A DNA stretch of 64,000 nucleotides, taken from Microbacterium hydrothermale. GTDB lineage: Bacteria; Actinomycetota; Actinomycetes; Actinomycetales; Microbacteriaceae. The notes beneath the pieces are model-generated. The model did no database searches and was not told the origin of the DNA. It was given only the letters and a program-made list of their open reading frames with translations. The stretch spans positions 682,001-746,000 of the forward strand of contig NZ_STGM01000001.1 in NCBI RefSeq assembly GCF_004854025.1, written 5' to 3'. The translations under genes and the position numbers were made by a program. This document shows, piece by piece, positions 36,919 to 46,461 of the stretch. Every line of letters starts with the position of its first letter. Within the stretch, counting starts at the first letter, position 1.

Positions 36919-38543
36919 GCTTCGCCGTCAAGGTCACGGGCCGAGTCGCCTCGGTCGTCCATGCGGAGCTCCCGGCACTGACCGGGTCGCTCATCGCGTC
37001 GGGCATCACCGCGGGGGATGCGAGCCTGTGGGGCGCGGCAGCCGAGGACGAGGCCTCTCGTCGGCTCGGGTGGGTGGGGGCCGTTTCGGTCTCCCGCCCG
37101 CTCGTGCCCGAGATCACCGCCCTGCGCGACGAACTCGTCGCGCAGGGCGTGACCCGGGTGGTGCTGGCCGGAATGGGCGGCTCCTCCCTCGCCCCCGAGG
37201 TCATCGCGCAGTCGGCCGGTGTGCCGCTGGTCGTCCTCGACTCCACCTCGCCCGGCCAGGTCCTGGCCGCGATCGACGGCGATTCCGAATCGGGCGGCCT
37301 CGAGCAGACCGTCCTGGTGGTGTCGAGCAAGTCGGGATCGACCATCGAGACCGACTCCGCCAAGCGCGCCTTCGAGGCCGCCTTCCGCGACGTGGGCATC
37401 GACCCCGCGCAGCGCATCGTCGTGGTCACCGACCCCGGCTCCCCCCTCGAGCAGTCCGCTCGCGCGGACGGATACCGCGTCTTCACCGCCGACCCGACCG
37501 TGGGCGGACGGTACTCCGCCCTCACCGCGTTCGGCCTCGTGCCCGCGGGACTGGCCGGCGTCGACATCGACGACCTCCTCGATGAGGCAGATGCGACCCT
37601 GCTCGAGGTCGCCATCGACGCTCCCGAGAACCCGGCCCTCGTGCTCGCCGCGGCGATCGCGGGCGGCGGCGCAGGTCGCCGCGACAAGCTCGGACTGGTC
37701 ACCGACGGGAGCCACCTCATCGGTCTGCCTGACTGGATCGAGCAGCTCGTCGCCGAGTCCACGGGCAAAGACGGCACGGGCATCCTGCCGGTCGTGCTGC
37801 TGCCCGTCTCGCCCGAGCTCGAGGCGAAGCCCGACGACCTGCAGATCGTGCGGTTCGTCGACGACGCCGACGCCTTCCACCTCTTCGAGCGCCACACCGA
37901 TGAGGTGCTGGTCAGCGGCTCCCTCGGCGCGCAGTTCGTCGTCTGGGAGTACGCGACGGCGATCGCCGGGCGCATGCTCGGCATCGACCCGTTCGATCAG
38001 CCCGACGTCGAGTCGGCGAAAGAGGCGACGCGCGGCCTGCTCGAGGCGCAGCCCGAGCCCACCGCGCCGGCCTTCGTCGCGGACGGCGTCGAGGTGCGCG
38101 TGTCCGACCCGGCCCTCGCCGAGAGCGGCACGGTCGCGGGCGTGCTCGCCGCGCTGTGGAGCCGCGTGCCCGCGGACGGCTACGTGAGCCTGCAGGCGTA
38201 CGTCAACCGCCTCGAGCTCGCCCAGCTCTCCGGGCTCCGCGAACTCGTCGCGGCCGAGATCGGTCGACCGACCACGTTCGGGTGGGGACCGCGGTTCCTC
38301 CACTCCACCGGGCAGTACCACAAGGGAGGACCCGCCACCGGCGTGTTCCTCCAGATCATCGAACGCACCGACGTCGACCTCGAGATCCCGGGGCGACCGT
38401 TCACGTTCGGACAACTCATCCAGGCACAGGCCGCGGGAGACGCGAGCGTGCTGGCGGGAGCGGCCCACGGCCGTCCCGTCGTCACGCTGACGCTGACCGA
38501 CCCGCAGGTCGAGGTGCTCTCACTCTTCGAGGCGGCACAGTAA
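36915..38543 (+). CDS. pgi: glucose-6-phosphate isomerase
   Basis: A 542-aa sugar isomerase interconverting glucose-6-phosphate and fructose-6-phosphate. The two SIS-type domains include [21 protein letters not shown] and the C-terminal [13 protein letters not shown] segment with the conserved His and Lys. The GTG start overlaps the tal stop by 4 nt. This actinobacterial form is related to the bifunctional transaldolase/isomerase family but here is a separate gene. It links glycolysis to the oxidative pathway encoded downstream. Confidence 0.93.
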   Translation: MSFAVKVTGRVASVVHAELPALTGSLIASGITAGDASLWGAAAEDEASRRLGWVGAVSVSRPLVPEITALRDELVAQGVTRVVLAGMGGSSLAPEVIAQSAGVPLVVLDSTSPGQVLAAIDGDSESGGLEQTVLVVSSKSGSTIETDSAKRAFEAAFRDVGIDPAQRIVVVTDPGSPLEQSARADGYRVFTADPTVGGRYSALTAFGLVPAGLAGVDIDDLLDEADATLLEVAIDAPENPALVLAAAIAGGGAGRRDKLGLVTDGSHLIGLPDWIEQLVAESTGKDGTGILPVVLLPVSPELEAKPDDLQIVRFVDDADAFHLFERHTDEVLVSGSLGAQFVVWEYATAIAGRMLGIDPFDQPDVESAKEATRGLLEAQPEPTAPAFVADGVEVRVSDPALAESGTVAGVLAALWSRVPADGYVSLQAYVNRLELAQLSGLRELVAAEIGRPTTFGWGPRFLHSTGQYHKGGPATGVFLQIIERTDVDLEIPGRPFTFGQLIQAQAAGDASVLAGAAHGRPVVTLTLTDPQVEVLSLFEAAQ

Positions 38544-38546
38544 GAC

Positions 38547-40097
38547 ATGGTCGTAGAGATCACACCGGGTCACAATCCCCTCCGCGATCCCGAGGATCGC
38601 CGACTCAATCGCATCGCCGGGCCCAGCGCCCTGGTGATCTTCGGCGTGACGGGAGACCTGTCGCGCAAGAAGCTCATGCCTGCGGTCTACGACCTCGCCA
38701 ACCGCGGGCTCCTGCCCCCCGGGTTCGCGCTGGTGGGCTTCGCCCGCCGCGACTGGGAGGACCAGGACTTCGCGAAGGTCGTCTACGAGTCGGTCAAGAA
38801 GTACGCCCGCACGGAGTTCCGCGAGGAGACGTGGAAGGAGCTGCTCGAGGGCATCCGCTTCGTGCAGGGCGAGTTCGACGACCCCGAGGCCTTCGCACGA
38901 CTGCGCGACACCGTCGACAAGCTCGACACCGAGCGCGGAACGATGGGCAACCACGCCTACTACCTGTCCATCCCGCCGAAGGCGTTCCCCCTCGTCACGA
39001 CCCAGCTGAAGGCCTCCGGCCTCGTGGGCGACAGCGCCGAGGACACGAAGGGCTGGCGCCGCGTCGTCATCGAGAAGCCGTTCGGTCACGACCTGGCATC
39101 CGCCCGCGAGCTCAACGAGGTCGTCGAGAGCGCCTTCCCGGCCGACGCGATCTTCCGCATCGACCACTACCTCGGCAAAGAGACCGTGCAGAACATCCTC
39201 GCGCTGCGCTTCGCGAACGAGCTGTACGAGCCGATCTGGAACCGCAACTACGTCGACCACGTGCAGATCACCATGGCCGAGGACATCGGGGTGGGCGGCC
39301 GGGCCGGCTACTACGACGGCATCGGCGCGGCGCGCGACGTCATCCAGAACCACCTCCTGCAGCTGCTCGCCCTCACGGCGATGGAGGAGCCCATCAGCTT
39401 CAACGCCGCGGACCTGCGCGCCGAGAAGGAGAAGGTGCTCGCCGCCGTCCGCCTCCCGGAAAACCTCGCCGAGGCGACCGCGCGCGGTCAGTACGCCGGC
39501 GGCTGGCAGGGCGGCGAGAAGGTCCTCGGCTTCCTCGAGGAAGACGGGATGAACCCCGAGTCGGTCACCGAGACCTACGCGGCGATCAAGCTCGAGATCA
39601 ACACGCGCCGCTGGTCGGGAGTGCCGTTCTACGTCCGCAGCGGCAAGCGTCTCGGCCGTCGCGTGACCGAGGTCGCGGTGGTGTTCAAGCGCGCCCCGCA
39701 GCAGTTGTTCTCGCGCAGCCAGACCCAGGAGCTCGGCCAGAACGCGCTCGTCATCCGCGTGCAGCCCGACGAGGGCGTCACGATCCGCTTCGGATCGAAG
39801 GTCCCCGGCGACGGCACGCAGGTGCGCGACGTCACCATGGACTTCGGCTACGGCCACGCCTTCACCGAGGCCAGCCCCGAGGCCTACGAGCGCCTCATCC
39901 TCGACGTGCTGCTGGGCGACCCGCCGTTGTTCCCGCGCCACGAGGAGGTCGAGCTCAGCTGGAAGATCCTCGACCCGATCGAGGAGTACTGGGCCGCCGA
40001 GGGCGGTCCTCTCGAACAGTATTCGCCCGGGTCGTGGGGGCCGGCATCCGCCGACGAACTCCTCGCCCGCGACGGCCGCACCTGGAGGCGCCCGTGA
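38547..40097 (+). CDS. zwf: glucose-6-phosphate 1-dehydrogenase
   Basis: A 516-aa enzyme making 6-phosphogluconolactone with NADP reduction. The dinucleotide motif FGVTGDLSRKKLMPA and the active-site RIDHYLGKETVQN, with its catalytic His, are intact. It starts 3 nt after pgi and overlaps opcA by 4 nt. Confidence 0.97.
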   Translation: MVVEITPGHNPLRDPEDRRLNRIAGPSALVIFGVTGDLSRKKLMPAVYDLANRGLLPPGFALVGFARRDWEDQDFAKVVYESVKKYARTEFREETWKELLEGIRFVQGEFDDPEAFARLRDTVDKLDTERGTMGNHAYYLSIPPKAFPLVTTQLKASGLVGDSAEDTKGWRRVVIEKPFGHDLASARELNEVVESAFPADAIFRIDHYLGKETVQNILALRFANELYEPIWNRNYVDHVQITMAEDIGVGGRAGYYDGIGAARDVIQNHLLQLLALTAMEEPISFNAADLRAEKEKVLAAVRLPENLAEATARGQYAGGWQGGEKVLGFLEEDGMNPESVTETYAAIKLEINTRRWSGVPFYVRSGKRLGRRVTEVAVVFKRAPQQLFSRSQTQELGQNALVIRVQPDEGVTIRFGSKVPGDGTQVRDVTMDFGYGHAFTEASPEAYERLILDVLLGDPPLFPRHEEVELSWKILDPIEEYWAAEGGPLEQYSPGSWGPASADELLARDGRTWRRP

Positions 40098-41041
40098 TCA
40101 TCGATCTGCCCGACACGACCGTGAGCGCGATCTCGAAGAGCCTCGTGAGCGTGCGCGAAGAGGGCGGCGCCGTCGCCCTCGGACGCGTGCTCACGCTCAT
40201 CATCGTCACGCACCACGGTGCCGAAGAAGAGGTCATCGAGGCCGCGAACGACGCCTCCCGCGAGCACCCGATGCGCGTCATTGCCGTGCTCTTCGGCGAC
40301 GAGGGCGAAGAGCCGCGGCTCGACGCGCAGATCCGCGTCGGCGGCGACGCCGGAGCGAGCGAGGTCGTCGTCCTGCGCGCCCACGGCGCCGCGGGCTCGA
40401 ACGCCGAGAGCCTCGTCACCGGCCTGCTGCTGCCCGACGCTCCGGTGGTCGCGTGGTGGCCCGCCGAGGCCCCCGAGGACCCCTCGCATTCCGCGATCGG
40501 CCGCATCGCCCAGCGCCGCATCACCGACGCCTCGTCGCAGGCCGATCCCGCGGCCTGGGTCGCGCGACTCGGCGAGCACTACGCGCCGGGAGACACCGAC
40601 TTCGCGTGGACCCGCGTCACCCGCTGGCGCGAGCAGCTCGCCGCGGTGCTCGACCAGCCGCCGTTCGAGCCGGTGACGGCGATCGAGGTGCGCGGCGCCG
40701 CCGACTCCCCCTCGACCGCCCTGCTGGCGGCATGGCTCGGCATGAAGCTCGACGCCCCCGTCGACTACGCCTACCTCCCGGCCGACGAATGGGCGAGCGG
40801 CATCAAGTCCGTGCGCCTCACGCGGCCGAGCGGTGACACGCTGCTCGAGCGCCCTGAGGCCGGTATCGCCGTGCTGACGCAGCCCGGACAGCCCACTCAC
40901 GACCTCGCCTTCCCGCGGCGGACCCTGCGCGAGTGCCTCGCCGAGGAACTGCGCCGCCTCGACCCCGACCTGCTCTACGGGCGCGTGATCACCGAGGGCC
41001 ACGACCTGCTCCTCGCGGCGAGCACCGAGGACGCCTCGTGA
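40094..41041 (+). CDS. opcA: glucose-6-phosphate dehydrogenase assembly protein OpcA
   Basis: A 315-aa OpcA, found in actinobacteria and cyanobacteria, where it supports assembly and activity of Zwf. Family segments such as VLTLIIVTH and LLLPDAPVVAWWPAEAPEDP are present. The GTG start overlaps the zwf stop (GTGA) and its own stop overlaps pgl (GTGA). This position right after zwf is the conserved one. Confidence 0.94.
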   Translation: MIIDLPDTTVSAISKSLVSVREEGGAVALGRVLTLIIVTHHGAEEEVIEAANDASREHPMRVIAVLFGDEGEEPRLDAQIRVGGDAGASEVVVLRAHGAAGSNAESLVTGLLLPDAPVVAWWPAEAPEDPSHSAIGRIAQRRITDASSQADPAAWVARLGEHYAPGDTDFAWTRVTRWREQLAAVLDQPPFEPVTAIEVRGAADSPSTALLAAWLGMKLDAPVDYAYLPADEWASGIKSVRLTRPSGDTLLERPEAGIAVLTQPGQPTHDLAFPRRTLRECLAEELRRLDPDLLYGRVITEGHDLLLAASTEDAS

Positions 41042-41829
41042 CCGACAACGGCGCGGCCAAGCGCGTCATCATCAAGCGCGACGCCGACACCCTCGCCGAG
41101 TACGTCGCGACCCGGTTCATGAACCGCATCGTCAAGCGCGTCGCCGAGGGCAAGCGCATGCACATCTGCCTCACCGGCGGCACGATGGGCGGAGCGGTGC
41201 TGCGGACGGCGGCGCGCGATGAGCGTGTCTCCGACGTCGACTGGTCGCTGGTGCACTTCTGGTTCGGCGACGAGCGGTTCGTGCCGCGCGACAGCGACGA
41301 CCGCAATGAGAAGCAGGCGCGCGAGGCCTTCCTCGATCACCTCGACATCCCCGCCGAGAACATCCACGTCGTGGCCTCCACCGACGACGGTCTCGACCTT
41401 GATGCTGCGGCGATCGCCTACGCCGACGAACTGGCTCAGTTCGCCCCCTCGGACCGCAGCGAAACCGGCCCCTGGCCGTCGTTCGACATCTGCTTCCTGG
41501 GTGTCGGGCCCGACGCGCACATCGCGTCGCTTTTCCCGGACCGGCCGGAGATCTCGGTGACCGATCGCGCCACCGTGCCGGTGCGCGACTCCCCCAAGCC
41601 TCCCGCCGAGCGCGTGTCGCTCACCCGCCCCGTCATCAACTCGTCGAAGCGGGTCTGGATGGTCATCGCGGGAGCAGACAAGGCCGCCGCCCTCGGGCTG
41701 GCCCTCGCCGGAGCGAGCTATCAGAGCGTCCCGGCGGCCGGGGCCAAGGGCCGCCGCCGCACCGCGTTCTTCGTCGACGAGGTGGCCGCAGACCAGGTTC
41801 CCCCGCAGCTCATCGACCGCGAGTACTGA
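41038..41829 (+). CDS. pgl: 6-phosphogluconolactonase
   Basis: A 263-aa lactonase of the DevB/NagB-like family. CLTGGTMGGAVLR, WFGDERFVPRDSDDRNEKQARE and FLGVGPDAHIASLFPDRPE are diagnostic. It hydrolyses the product of Zwf. It is the last gene of the operon and is followed by a strong terminator. Confidence 0.96.
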   Translation: MTDNGAAKRVIIKRDADTLAEYVATRFMNRIVKRVAEGKRMHICLTGGTMGGAVLRTAARDERVSDVDWSLVHFWFGDERFVPRDSDDRNEKQAREAFLDHLDIPAENIHVVASTDDGLDLDAAAIAYADELAQFAPSDRSETGPWPSFDICFLGVGPDAHIASLFPDRPEISVTDRATVPVRDSPKPPAERVSLTRPVINSSKRVWMVIAGADKAAALGLALAGASYQSVPAAGAKGRRRTAFFVDEVAADQVPPQLIDREY

Positions 41830-41837
41830 GCGCTCGT

Positions 41838-41872
41838 CGCCGAGAGACCGGACCCGATCCGGTCTCTCGGCG
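41838..41872 (+). terminator. strong terminator of the tkt-pgl operon
   Basis: A perfect 15-bp stem, CGCCGAGAGACCGGA (41838-41852) with TCCGGTCTCTCGGCG (41858-41872), has a 5-nt loop. It is followed by TTCTCC. Confidence 0.9.
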
Positions 41873-41994
41873 TTCTCCGGGCCGGCGGGGGCTTGTCAGA
41901 ACGCGGAACCCGACTTACCCTTCGGATGGGGGGCATCCCGGTTCGACGCGACGGTCACGGCCGTCGGTCGGCAGACGCGCGAGGGAGCGTCCGG

Positions 41995-44613
41995 ATGCCA
42001 TTTGTCGGTCGTCAACGAGAGCTGCACGTCGCTGCGAACCTGATCGGTTCCGGAAGCGGTGCGGCGGGACTCTTCGTCGGAGAGGGCGCGTCGGGGAAGA
42101 CGACGCTCGCGCGCGAGATCGCCACGCGACACGACGCCGTCCTGGTCACGGCGAGTCCGAGCGAGCGGATGTGGCCGCTCTCCGGTCTCACCGCGATGAT
42201 CGCCGCGCTCGACGATGAGCGCAGGGCCGCCGTCGACACGGTGCTCGCGCGCGGGCGGGACTGGCCGGAGCATCTCATCGCCGAGGAGGTGAGCCGCACC
42301 CTGCACCTGCTGCGCGCCGACCCGCACGTCGTTGTGATCGACGACCTCGACGAGATGGACAGCGCGAGCATCACCGTCCTGTCGTACGTGTTCGCGCGAC
42401 TGCGCGGCACCGGGGTGAGCGTCATCGCGACCAGCGGCACGTTCGAGGGGCGACACGACTTCGCCGGACTGCTGCAGACCCGCATCCACCGTCTGTCGTT
42501 CGCGGAGTCCGTCGAACTGGCCGGTCACGTGCTCGGACCCGGTGCGTCGCGCGCCGTGCTGCACGTCGTCGCCGAGTTGACGGCGGGAGACCCCGGCATC
42601 CTGACGGCCCTGCGCCTGACGGCCCCCGAGGTCGCCGGCGAAGAGCCGCTGTCCCTGCCGCTGCGCGTCGTCGGGTCGAGCTCGCGTCGACGTCCGTCGG
42701 ACGACCGCCCCCGCGACCCGCGCCTGTCGGCGCTTCTCGACCTGCTCGCGGTCGGGCCCGTCTACGGTGTCGACAGGCTGCGCGAGAGGGCGCGCGCCGA
42801 CGGCGTCGACATCGACGATCTGCTGGAGGACGGCAGCGTGATCGTGCGCGGGGAGCTCGCGCGCATCGCCGACCCGGCCCATCGGCTGCGTCGGCACGCC
42901 GGCCTGCGCCCGGAGCAGCGTCGCACCCTGCACGCCCAGGCCGCGGAGGATCACGCCGTCGACTACCCCGCGACACGGCGGTGGCACGAGAGCTTCCTCG
43001 ACCCCGCCGCCGACCGCGCGCGCCTCCTGCAGGGGGCCGTGCTGCTCACGCGCGAGGACGAGGTGATCGCCGCGGTGGAGTTCGCCGAACGCGCGCTGGC
43101 CGGCGAGATCGACGAAGCGCGGCGCTGCGACCTCCTCGTCGAGCTCGGCGACGCCCTGGTCCTCGACGGTCACGACCTCCTCGCGCAGCACTACCTCCGC
43201 AGGGCGGGGGTGAGCGCCGACCCCGACACCCGGCTCCGCGCGGCGATCGCCCGCCTGCGCGCCGGTGCGGTCGCCGATCACGTCGTGGACGACAGCGTGC
43301 TGACGCACGCCGATCCGCGGATCGGGGCCGACCCCGCGGCATCCGAGATGCTCCTGTGCGAGTCCGCGGCGCTGCACCTGCACCGCGGGGAGGTCGACGC
43401 GGCCGTGGCGTGCATCGCGATGGCCGCCGAGCGGGGGGTCGCGTCGACGCAGACGGCCCTGTTGGCGCGCATCGCGGAGGAGATGGGCGGATGCCGCTCG
43501 ACCGGCGCCCTGGCCCGCCCCCTGGATGCGATCGAGACGGGGGCGATCGACCTCCCCGTCCCGCAGACGACCCTCGAGCAGACGTCCCTCGAGCAGACGT
43601 CCCTCGAGCAGACGTCCCTCGAGCAGGCGCCCGTCGAGCAGGCGCAGCTGCAGGCGGGACTTCTCCTGCTGCGCGAGGACTACCCCGCCGCCCGTCGCGT
43701 CGTGCGGGCGCAGCTCGACCGCTCACCGCGGATCGCGCCGATGTGGCGGGAGCACCTGCTGCGGCAGCTGGTCACGATCGACGTGCGGGCCGGCGACCCG
43801 GCGTCCGCCGAGGAGACGGTGACGGCCTGGCGACGCGAATGGATCCCCGGGCGCAGCACCGACGCCTCCAGCACCCTCGTGCTCGCCGCCGCGGCCGCCC
43901 TGCAGTCGCCCCCGGTGGGCGCGGAAGATCTCGTCCGGCAGGGTCGGGACCGTGCGCGGCGCGAGGGGGCGACCGCCCTGCTGCCGTGGTTCGACGGCGT
44001 CGAGGGGACCATCGCCCTCGACGAGGGCCGCTACGCCGAGGCCGTCGACCTCCTGCGCGCGGCGCGGACGGCGACCTCCGACACCGACCCCGCCGTGGCG
44101 CGCACCCTGGCCGATCTCATCGAGGCGCTGTGGCTCGCCGGGCGTCTTACCGAGGCCCGCCGCGAACTCGAGCGCTTCGAGCGCGATGCGGCGGGAGCCC
44201 CGCCCCGTCGGTGGACGACCCTCGCGCTCGCGCGCTCACGGGCCGTGTGCGGCTCCGACCGCGACGGTCTCGAGGCGTTCCGCGTCGCGGAGTCGGTCTT
44301 CCGCAGCGACGACGCCCCTCTCGAGCAGTCCCGCCTGCGTCGCGCGCGCGAGCGCTGCCTCCCCGGCGAGGCCGCGTCCCCCCTGCGCCCCCTCGTGCCG
44401 ACGGCGAGCGCGGGAGAGGGAATGCGCGCGCTCACCGCGCACGAGAGGGAGATCGTCGAACTGGTGGAACGAGGGCTGCGCAACCGCGAAATCGCCTCGG
44501 CGCTGTTCGTCTCCCTGCGCACCGTGGAGCTGCGACTGACCGGCATCTACCGCAAGCTCGGGGTGACCTCGCGCGTGCAGCTCGTCAGCCGGCTGCGCGG
44601 CGCGGTCGGCTGA
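41995..44613 (+). CDS. large ATP-binding LuxR-family regulator (LAL type)
   Basis: An 872-aa regulator. It has an N-terminal AAA/NB-ARC-like ATPase with Walker A GEGASGKTT (29-37) and Walker B VVVIDDLD (about 110-117). A long helical TPR-like region follows. The C-terminal LuxR HTH has LTAHEREIVELVERGLRNRE and LFVSLRTVELRLTGIYRKLG. ATG 41995 is preferred because GAGGGAG lies 7 nt upstream; a TACCCT at 41916-41921 would give a leader of about 70 nt, and upstream in-frame starts exist. An in-frame 15-bp repeat encodes QT(S/T)LE units at about 524-553. It precedes the polysaccharide locus and may regulate it, which is inferred from position. Confidence 0.87.
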   Translation: MPFVGRQRELHVAANLIGSGSGAAGLFVGEGASGKTTLAREIATRHDAVLVTASPSERMWPLSGLTAMIAALDDERRAAVDTVLARGRDWPEHLIAEEVSRTLHLLRADPHVVVIDDLDEMDSASITVLSYVFARLRGTGVSVIATSGTFEGRHDFAGLLQTRIHRLSFAESVELAGHVLGPGASRAVLHVVAELTAGDPGILTALRLTAPEVAGEEPLSLPLRVVGSSSRRRPSDDRPRDPRLSALLDLLAVGPVYGVDRLRERARADGVDIDDLLEDGSVIVRGELARIADPAHRLRRHAGLRPEQRRTLHAQAAEDHAVDYPATRRWHESFLDPAADRARLLQGAVLLTREDEVIAAVEFAERALAGEIDEARRCDLLVELGDALVLDGHDLLAQHYLRRAGVSADPDTRLRAAIARLRAGAVADHVVDDSVLTHADPRIGADPAASEMLLCESAALHLHRGEVDAAVACIAMAAERGVASTQTALLARIAEEMGGCRSTGALARPLDAIETGAIDLPVPQTTLEQTSLEQTSLEQTSLEQAPVEQAQLQAGLLLLREDYPAARRVVRAQLDRSPRIAPMWREHLLRQLVTIDVRAGDPASAEETVTAWRREWIPGRSTDASSTLVLAAAAALQSPPVGAEDLVRQGRDRARREGATALLPWFDGVEGTIALDEGRYAEAVDLLRAARTATSDTDPAVARTLADLIEALWLAGRLTEARRELERFERDAAGAPPRRWTTLALARSRAVCGSDRDGLEAFRVAESVFRSDDAPLEQSRLRRARERCLPGEAASPLRPLVPTASAGEGMRALTAHEREIVELVERGLRNREIASALFVSLRTVELRLTGIYRKLGVTSRVQLVSRLRGAVG
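43564..43653 (+). repeat. six in-frame 15-bp repeats within the LuxR regulator
   Basis: Units CAGACGWCCCTCGAG start at 43564, 43579, 43594 and 43609, then two degenerate units at 43624 and 43639. They encode QTTLE, QTSLE (three times), QAPVE and QAQLQ. The unit length keeps the frame, so copy number could vary without breaking the protein. Confidence 0.92.
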
Positions 44614-44723
44614 GCCGCGTCGACGCGCGCGACGTGGAGCCGCGCCTCGAGCCCCAGGCGGCGCGGGGTTCCGGCACGCCGCGAGCCCCGGAGGTCCCGG
44701 CACGCCACGAGCCCCGCGACCGG

Positions 44724-44841
44724 CGCGAGGTCCCGCCACGCCACGAGCCCGCGGCATCCCCCTACGCCGGCAGGCTCGAGCCCGCCGCGGGGACGAGGCC
44801 CCGCCATGCCTCGAGCCAGCGGCATCCCCCTACGCCGTCAG
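44724..44841. repeat. 68-bp-offset copy of the GT2 gene 3' end
   Basis: The segment 44792-44841, which holds the GT2 terminal codons and stop (CTA at 44830-44832), is repeated at 44724-44773 with an offset of exactly 68 bp and about 43 of 48 identical bases. The copy keeps an equivalent CTA stop at 44762-44764. Looser CACGCCACGAGCC copies extend back to about 44670 toward the regulator gene. Confidence 0.88.
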
Positions 44842-46143
44842 ACCCGCCGCCCGCCGATCGCGCCGCGTGTGCGCCGCCCCCGGGCGCTGCACCGCGCGCC
44901 GATCGGGGCTGCGCCAGCGGCCGTCGGAGGGCCGGCCCCACGCGGCGCCCAACGCGCGCAGGCAGAGCAGGGCGTCCCATACGCGCATGAGCGGGTACAG
45001 CAGCATCGCCGGCCGCGGTCGCGTGCGCGACACCAGGCACGTGAAGACGCTCATCGCCAGGTCGACGACGACGAAGCCGACCAGCAGCGGCACCAGGGGC
45101 AGCTGCGCCGCCACCTGCCCGGCGACCGCCGCCCCCTCGCCGGTGGCGAGCGCGCTCACGGCGGCCGCGGCGGCCGCGAGCAGCAGCAGGGGCAGGATCG
45201 CGGCGAGGACCAGGCTCGACACCACGGTCTCGAGCGCGAACACGCCCACCGACAGCCAGAAGAGCCCGCGATGCGGCCCGTGGCGGCGCAGCGTCTGCCA
45301 GAAGCCGAGGCTCCACCGTCGCACCTGGGCGGAGTAGTCCCGCAGCACCGCGGGATCCTGCGTCTCGGCGATCGCGCACGCGGGGTGGAAGGCGATGCGC
45401 CCGAGCCTCTTCGCGTGCACCTCGAAGGTCATGTTGAAGTCCTCGATCGACAGTCCCGGGGCGTCGATGTCGATGCGATCGAGGACGTCGGTGCGGTACA
45501 GGCTCGCGAACCCGGGCACGATCGCCACGGCATCCGCTCCGGCCGCCGCCTGCCCGAACTTGTGCAGGTACTGCGTGCAGACGTACGTGCGCTCGCGGTA
45601 CGCGGTGAGGAAGCGTCCCATGCGCGTCGCGGGCGTCTCGGTCGAGGTGGTCGCCCGGCCGGCCACGGCGACCACCCCGTCGTCGGTGAACAGCGGCAGC
45701 GCCGTGCGCAGGTAGTCGGGCCGCGGCCGCGAGTCGGCGTCGAGGAGGAGCAGCAGGGGGAAGCGGTCCGCGATCCGGAAGCGTTCCAGCCCCGCGCGGA
45801 TCGCCCCCGCCTTCCCGCGGTTGGGCGAGAGGTCCCACGCCGTCGCCCCCGCGGCACGCGCGCGCGCGACGGTGTCGTCTCGCGACCCGTCGGAGACGAC
45901 GAAGACGTTGCCGGCGGGGACGAGCCTGCGCGCCGCCCGCACGGCATCCGCGATCACGAGCTCCTCGTCGTGCGCGGCGATGAGCACGGCGACCTCGTCG
46001 CCCCGGTAGTACATCGAAGGGGTGAGCAGGCCCGGCCGACGGTGGCGCTCGGCCACGAGACGGACCACCGCGACGGTGCCCCAGACCAGGGTCGAGACGC
46101 CGATCGTACAGACGGCGATGAAGACGACGAGCGCCACGGTCAT
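44830..46143 (-). CDS. processive family 2 membrane glycosyltransferase
   Basis: A 437-aa GT2 protein with an N-terminal helix (about 3-28) and four or more C-terminal helices (about 292-400). The motifs of processive beta-glycosyltransferases are in order: VVSDGSRDD (82-90), DADS (135-138), Glu234-Asp235 in LSIEDFNM and QVRRW (273-277). This is the plan of hyaluronan, chitin and poly-GlcNAc synthases, which polymerise UDP-sugars and export the chain. ATG 46143 is preferred over 46239 because GGAGAGG lies upstream. It is divergent from the UDP-sugar dehydrogenase operon. Donor sugar unknown; the neighbours suggest a HexNAc or its uronic acid. Confidence 0.88.
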   Translation of the reverse strand: MTVALVVFIAVCTIGVSTLVWGTVAVVRLVAERHRRPGLLTPSMYYRGDEVAVLIAAHDEELVIADAVRAARRLVPAGNVFVVSDGSRDDTVARARAAGATAWDLSPNRGKAGAIRAGLERFRIADRFPLLLLLDADSRPRPDYLRTALPLFTDDGVVAVAGRATTSTETPATRMGRFLTAYRERTYVCTQYLHKFGQAAAGADAVAIVPGFASLYRTDVLDRIDIDAPGLSIEDFNMTFEVHAKRLGRIAFHPACAIAETQDPAVLRDYSAQVRRWSLGFWQTLRRHGPHRGLFWLSVGVFALETVVSSLVLAAILPLLLLAAAAAAVSALATGEGAAVAGQVAAQLPLVPLLVGFVVVDLAMSVFTCLVSRTRPRPAMLLYPLMRVWDALLCLRALGAAWGRPSDGRWRSPDRRAVQRPGAAHTRRDRRAAGLTA

Positions 46144-46461
46144 GGCATCCCCTCTCCGAGACGACGGCCCGGACGGCGGCCGGTCCGCTTCCGGGTCGCG
46201 GATCGGTCCCGACGGTACGCCGGAGCCGGCCCCGCGCACCCGGTGCGGACCGCACTCGCGGTTGCGGTTCCCCGCATATCGCCGTGCGGGCCGCGGGAGT
46301 CCGCACGATCGGCCGGGGTCGCTTGACCACGGTGTCGGGGACGCAGGAACGTGGGCCGCGGATCAGCGCCGATCCTCACCCGACGCCTGACCACCCACCC
46401 GAATCGTCCGAGGGGGCATGGCCCCCCACCGCCCCCTCGGACCCGCTGTTGGAGGATGAAG
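46144..46461. promoter_or_regulatory. divergent promoter region of the polysaccharide locus, with leader hairpin
   Basis: This 318-bp spacer separates the GT2 gene from the dehydrogenase operon and holds no gene. On the plus strand a TTGACC at 46323 could be a -35 element. CCGAGGGGGC (46408-46417) pairs with GCCCCCTCGG (46431-46440), forming a 10-bp hairpin that ends 10 nt before the GGAGG ribosome-binding site (46451-46455). Such a hairpin could affect translation or act as an attenuator; this is inferred. Confidence 0.5.

Noticed and set aside
41926..41994. ATG 41926 as the start of the LuxR-type regulator
   Set aside because: TACCCT lies only 4 nt before it, too close for a leaderless start, and there is no ribosome-binding site. 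ATG 41995 has GAGGGAG at good distance and begins the conserved FVGRQREL segment.
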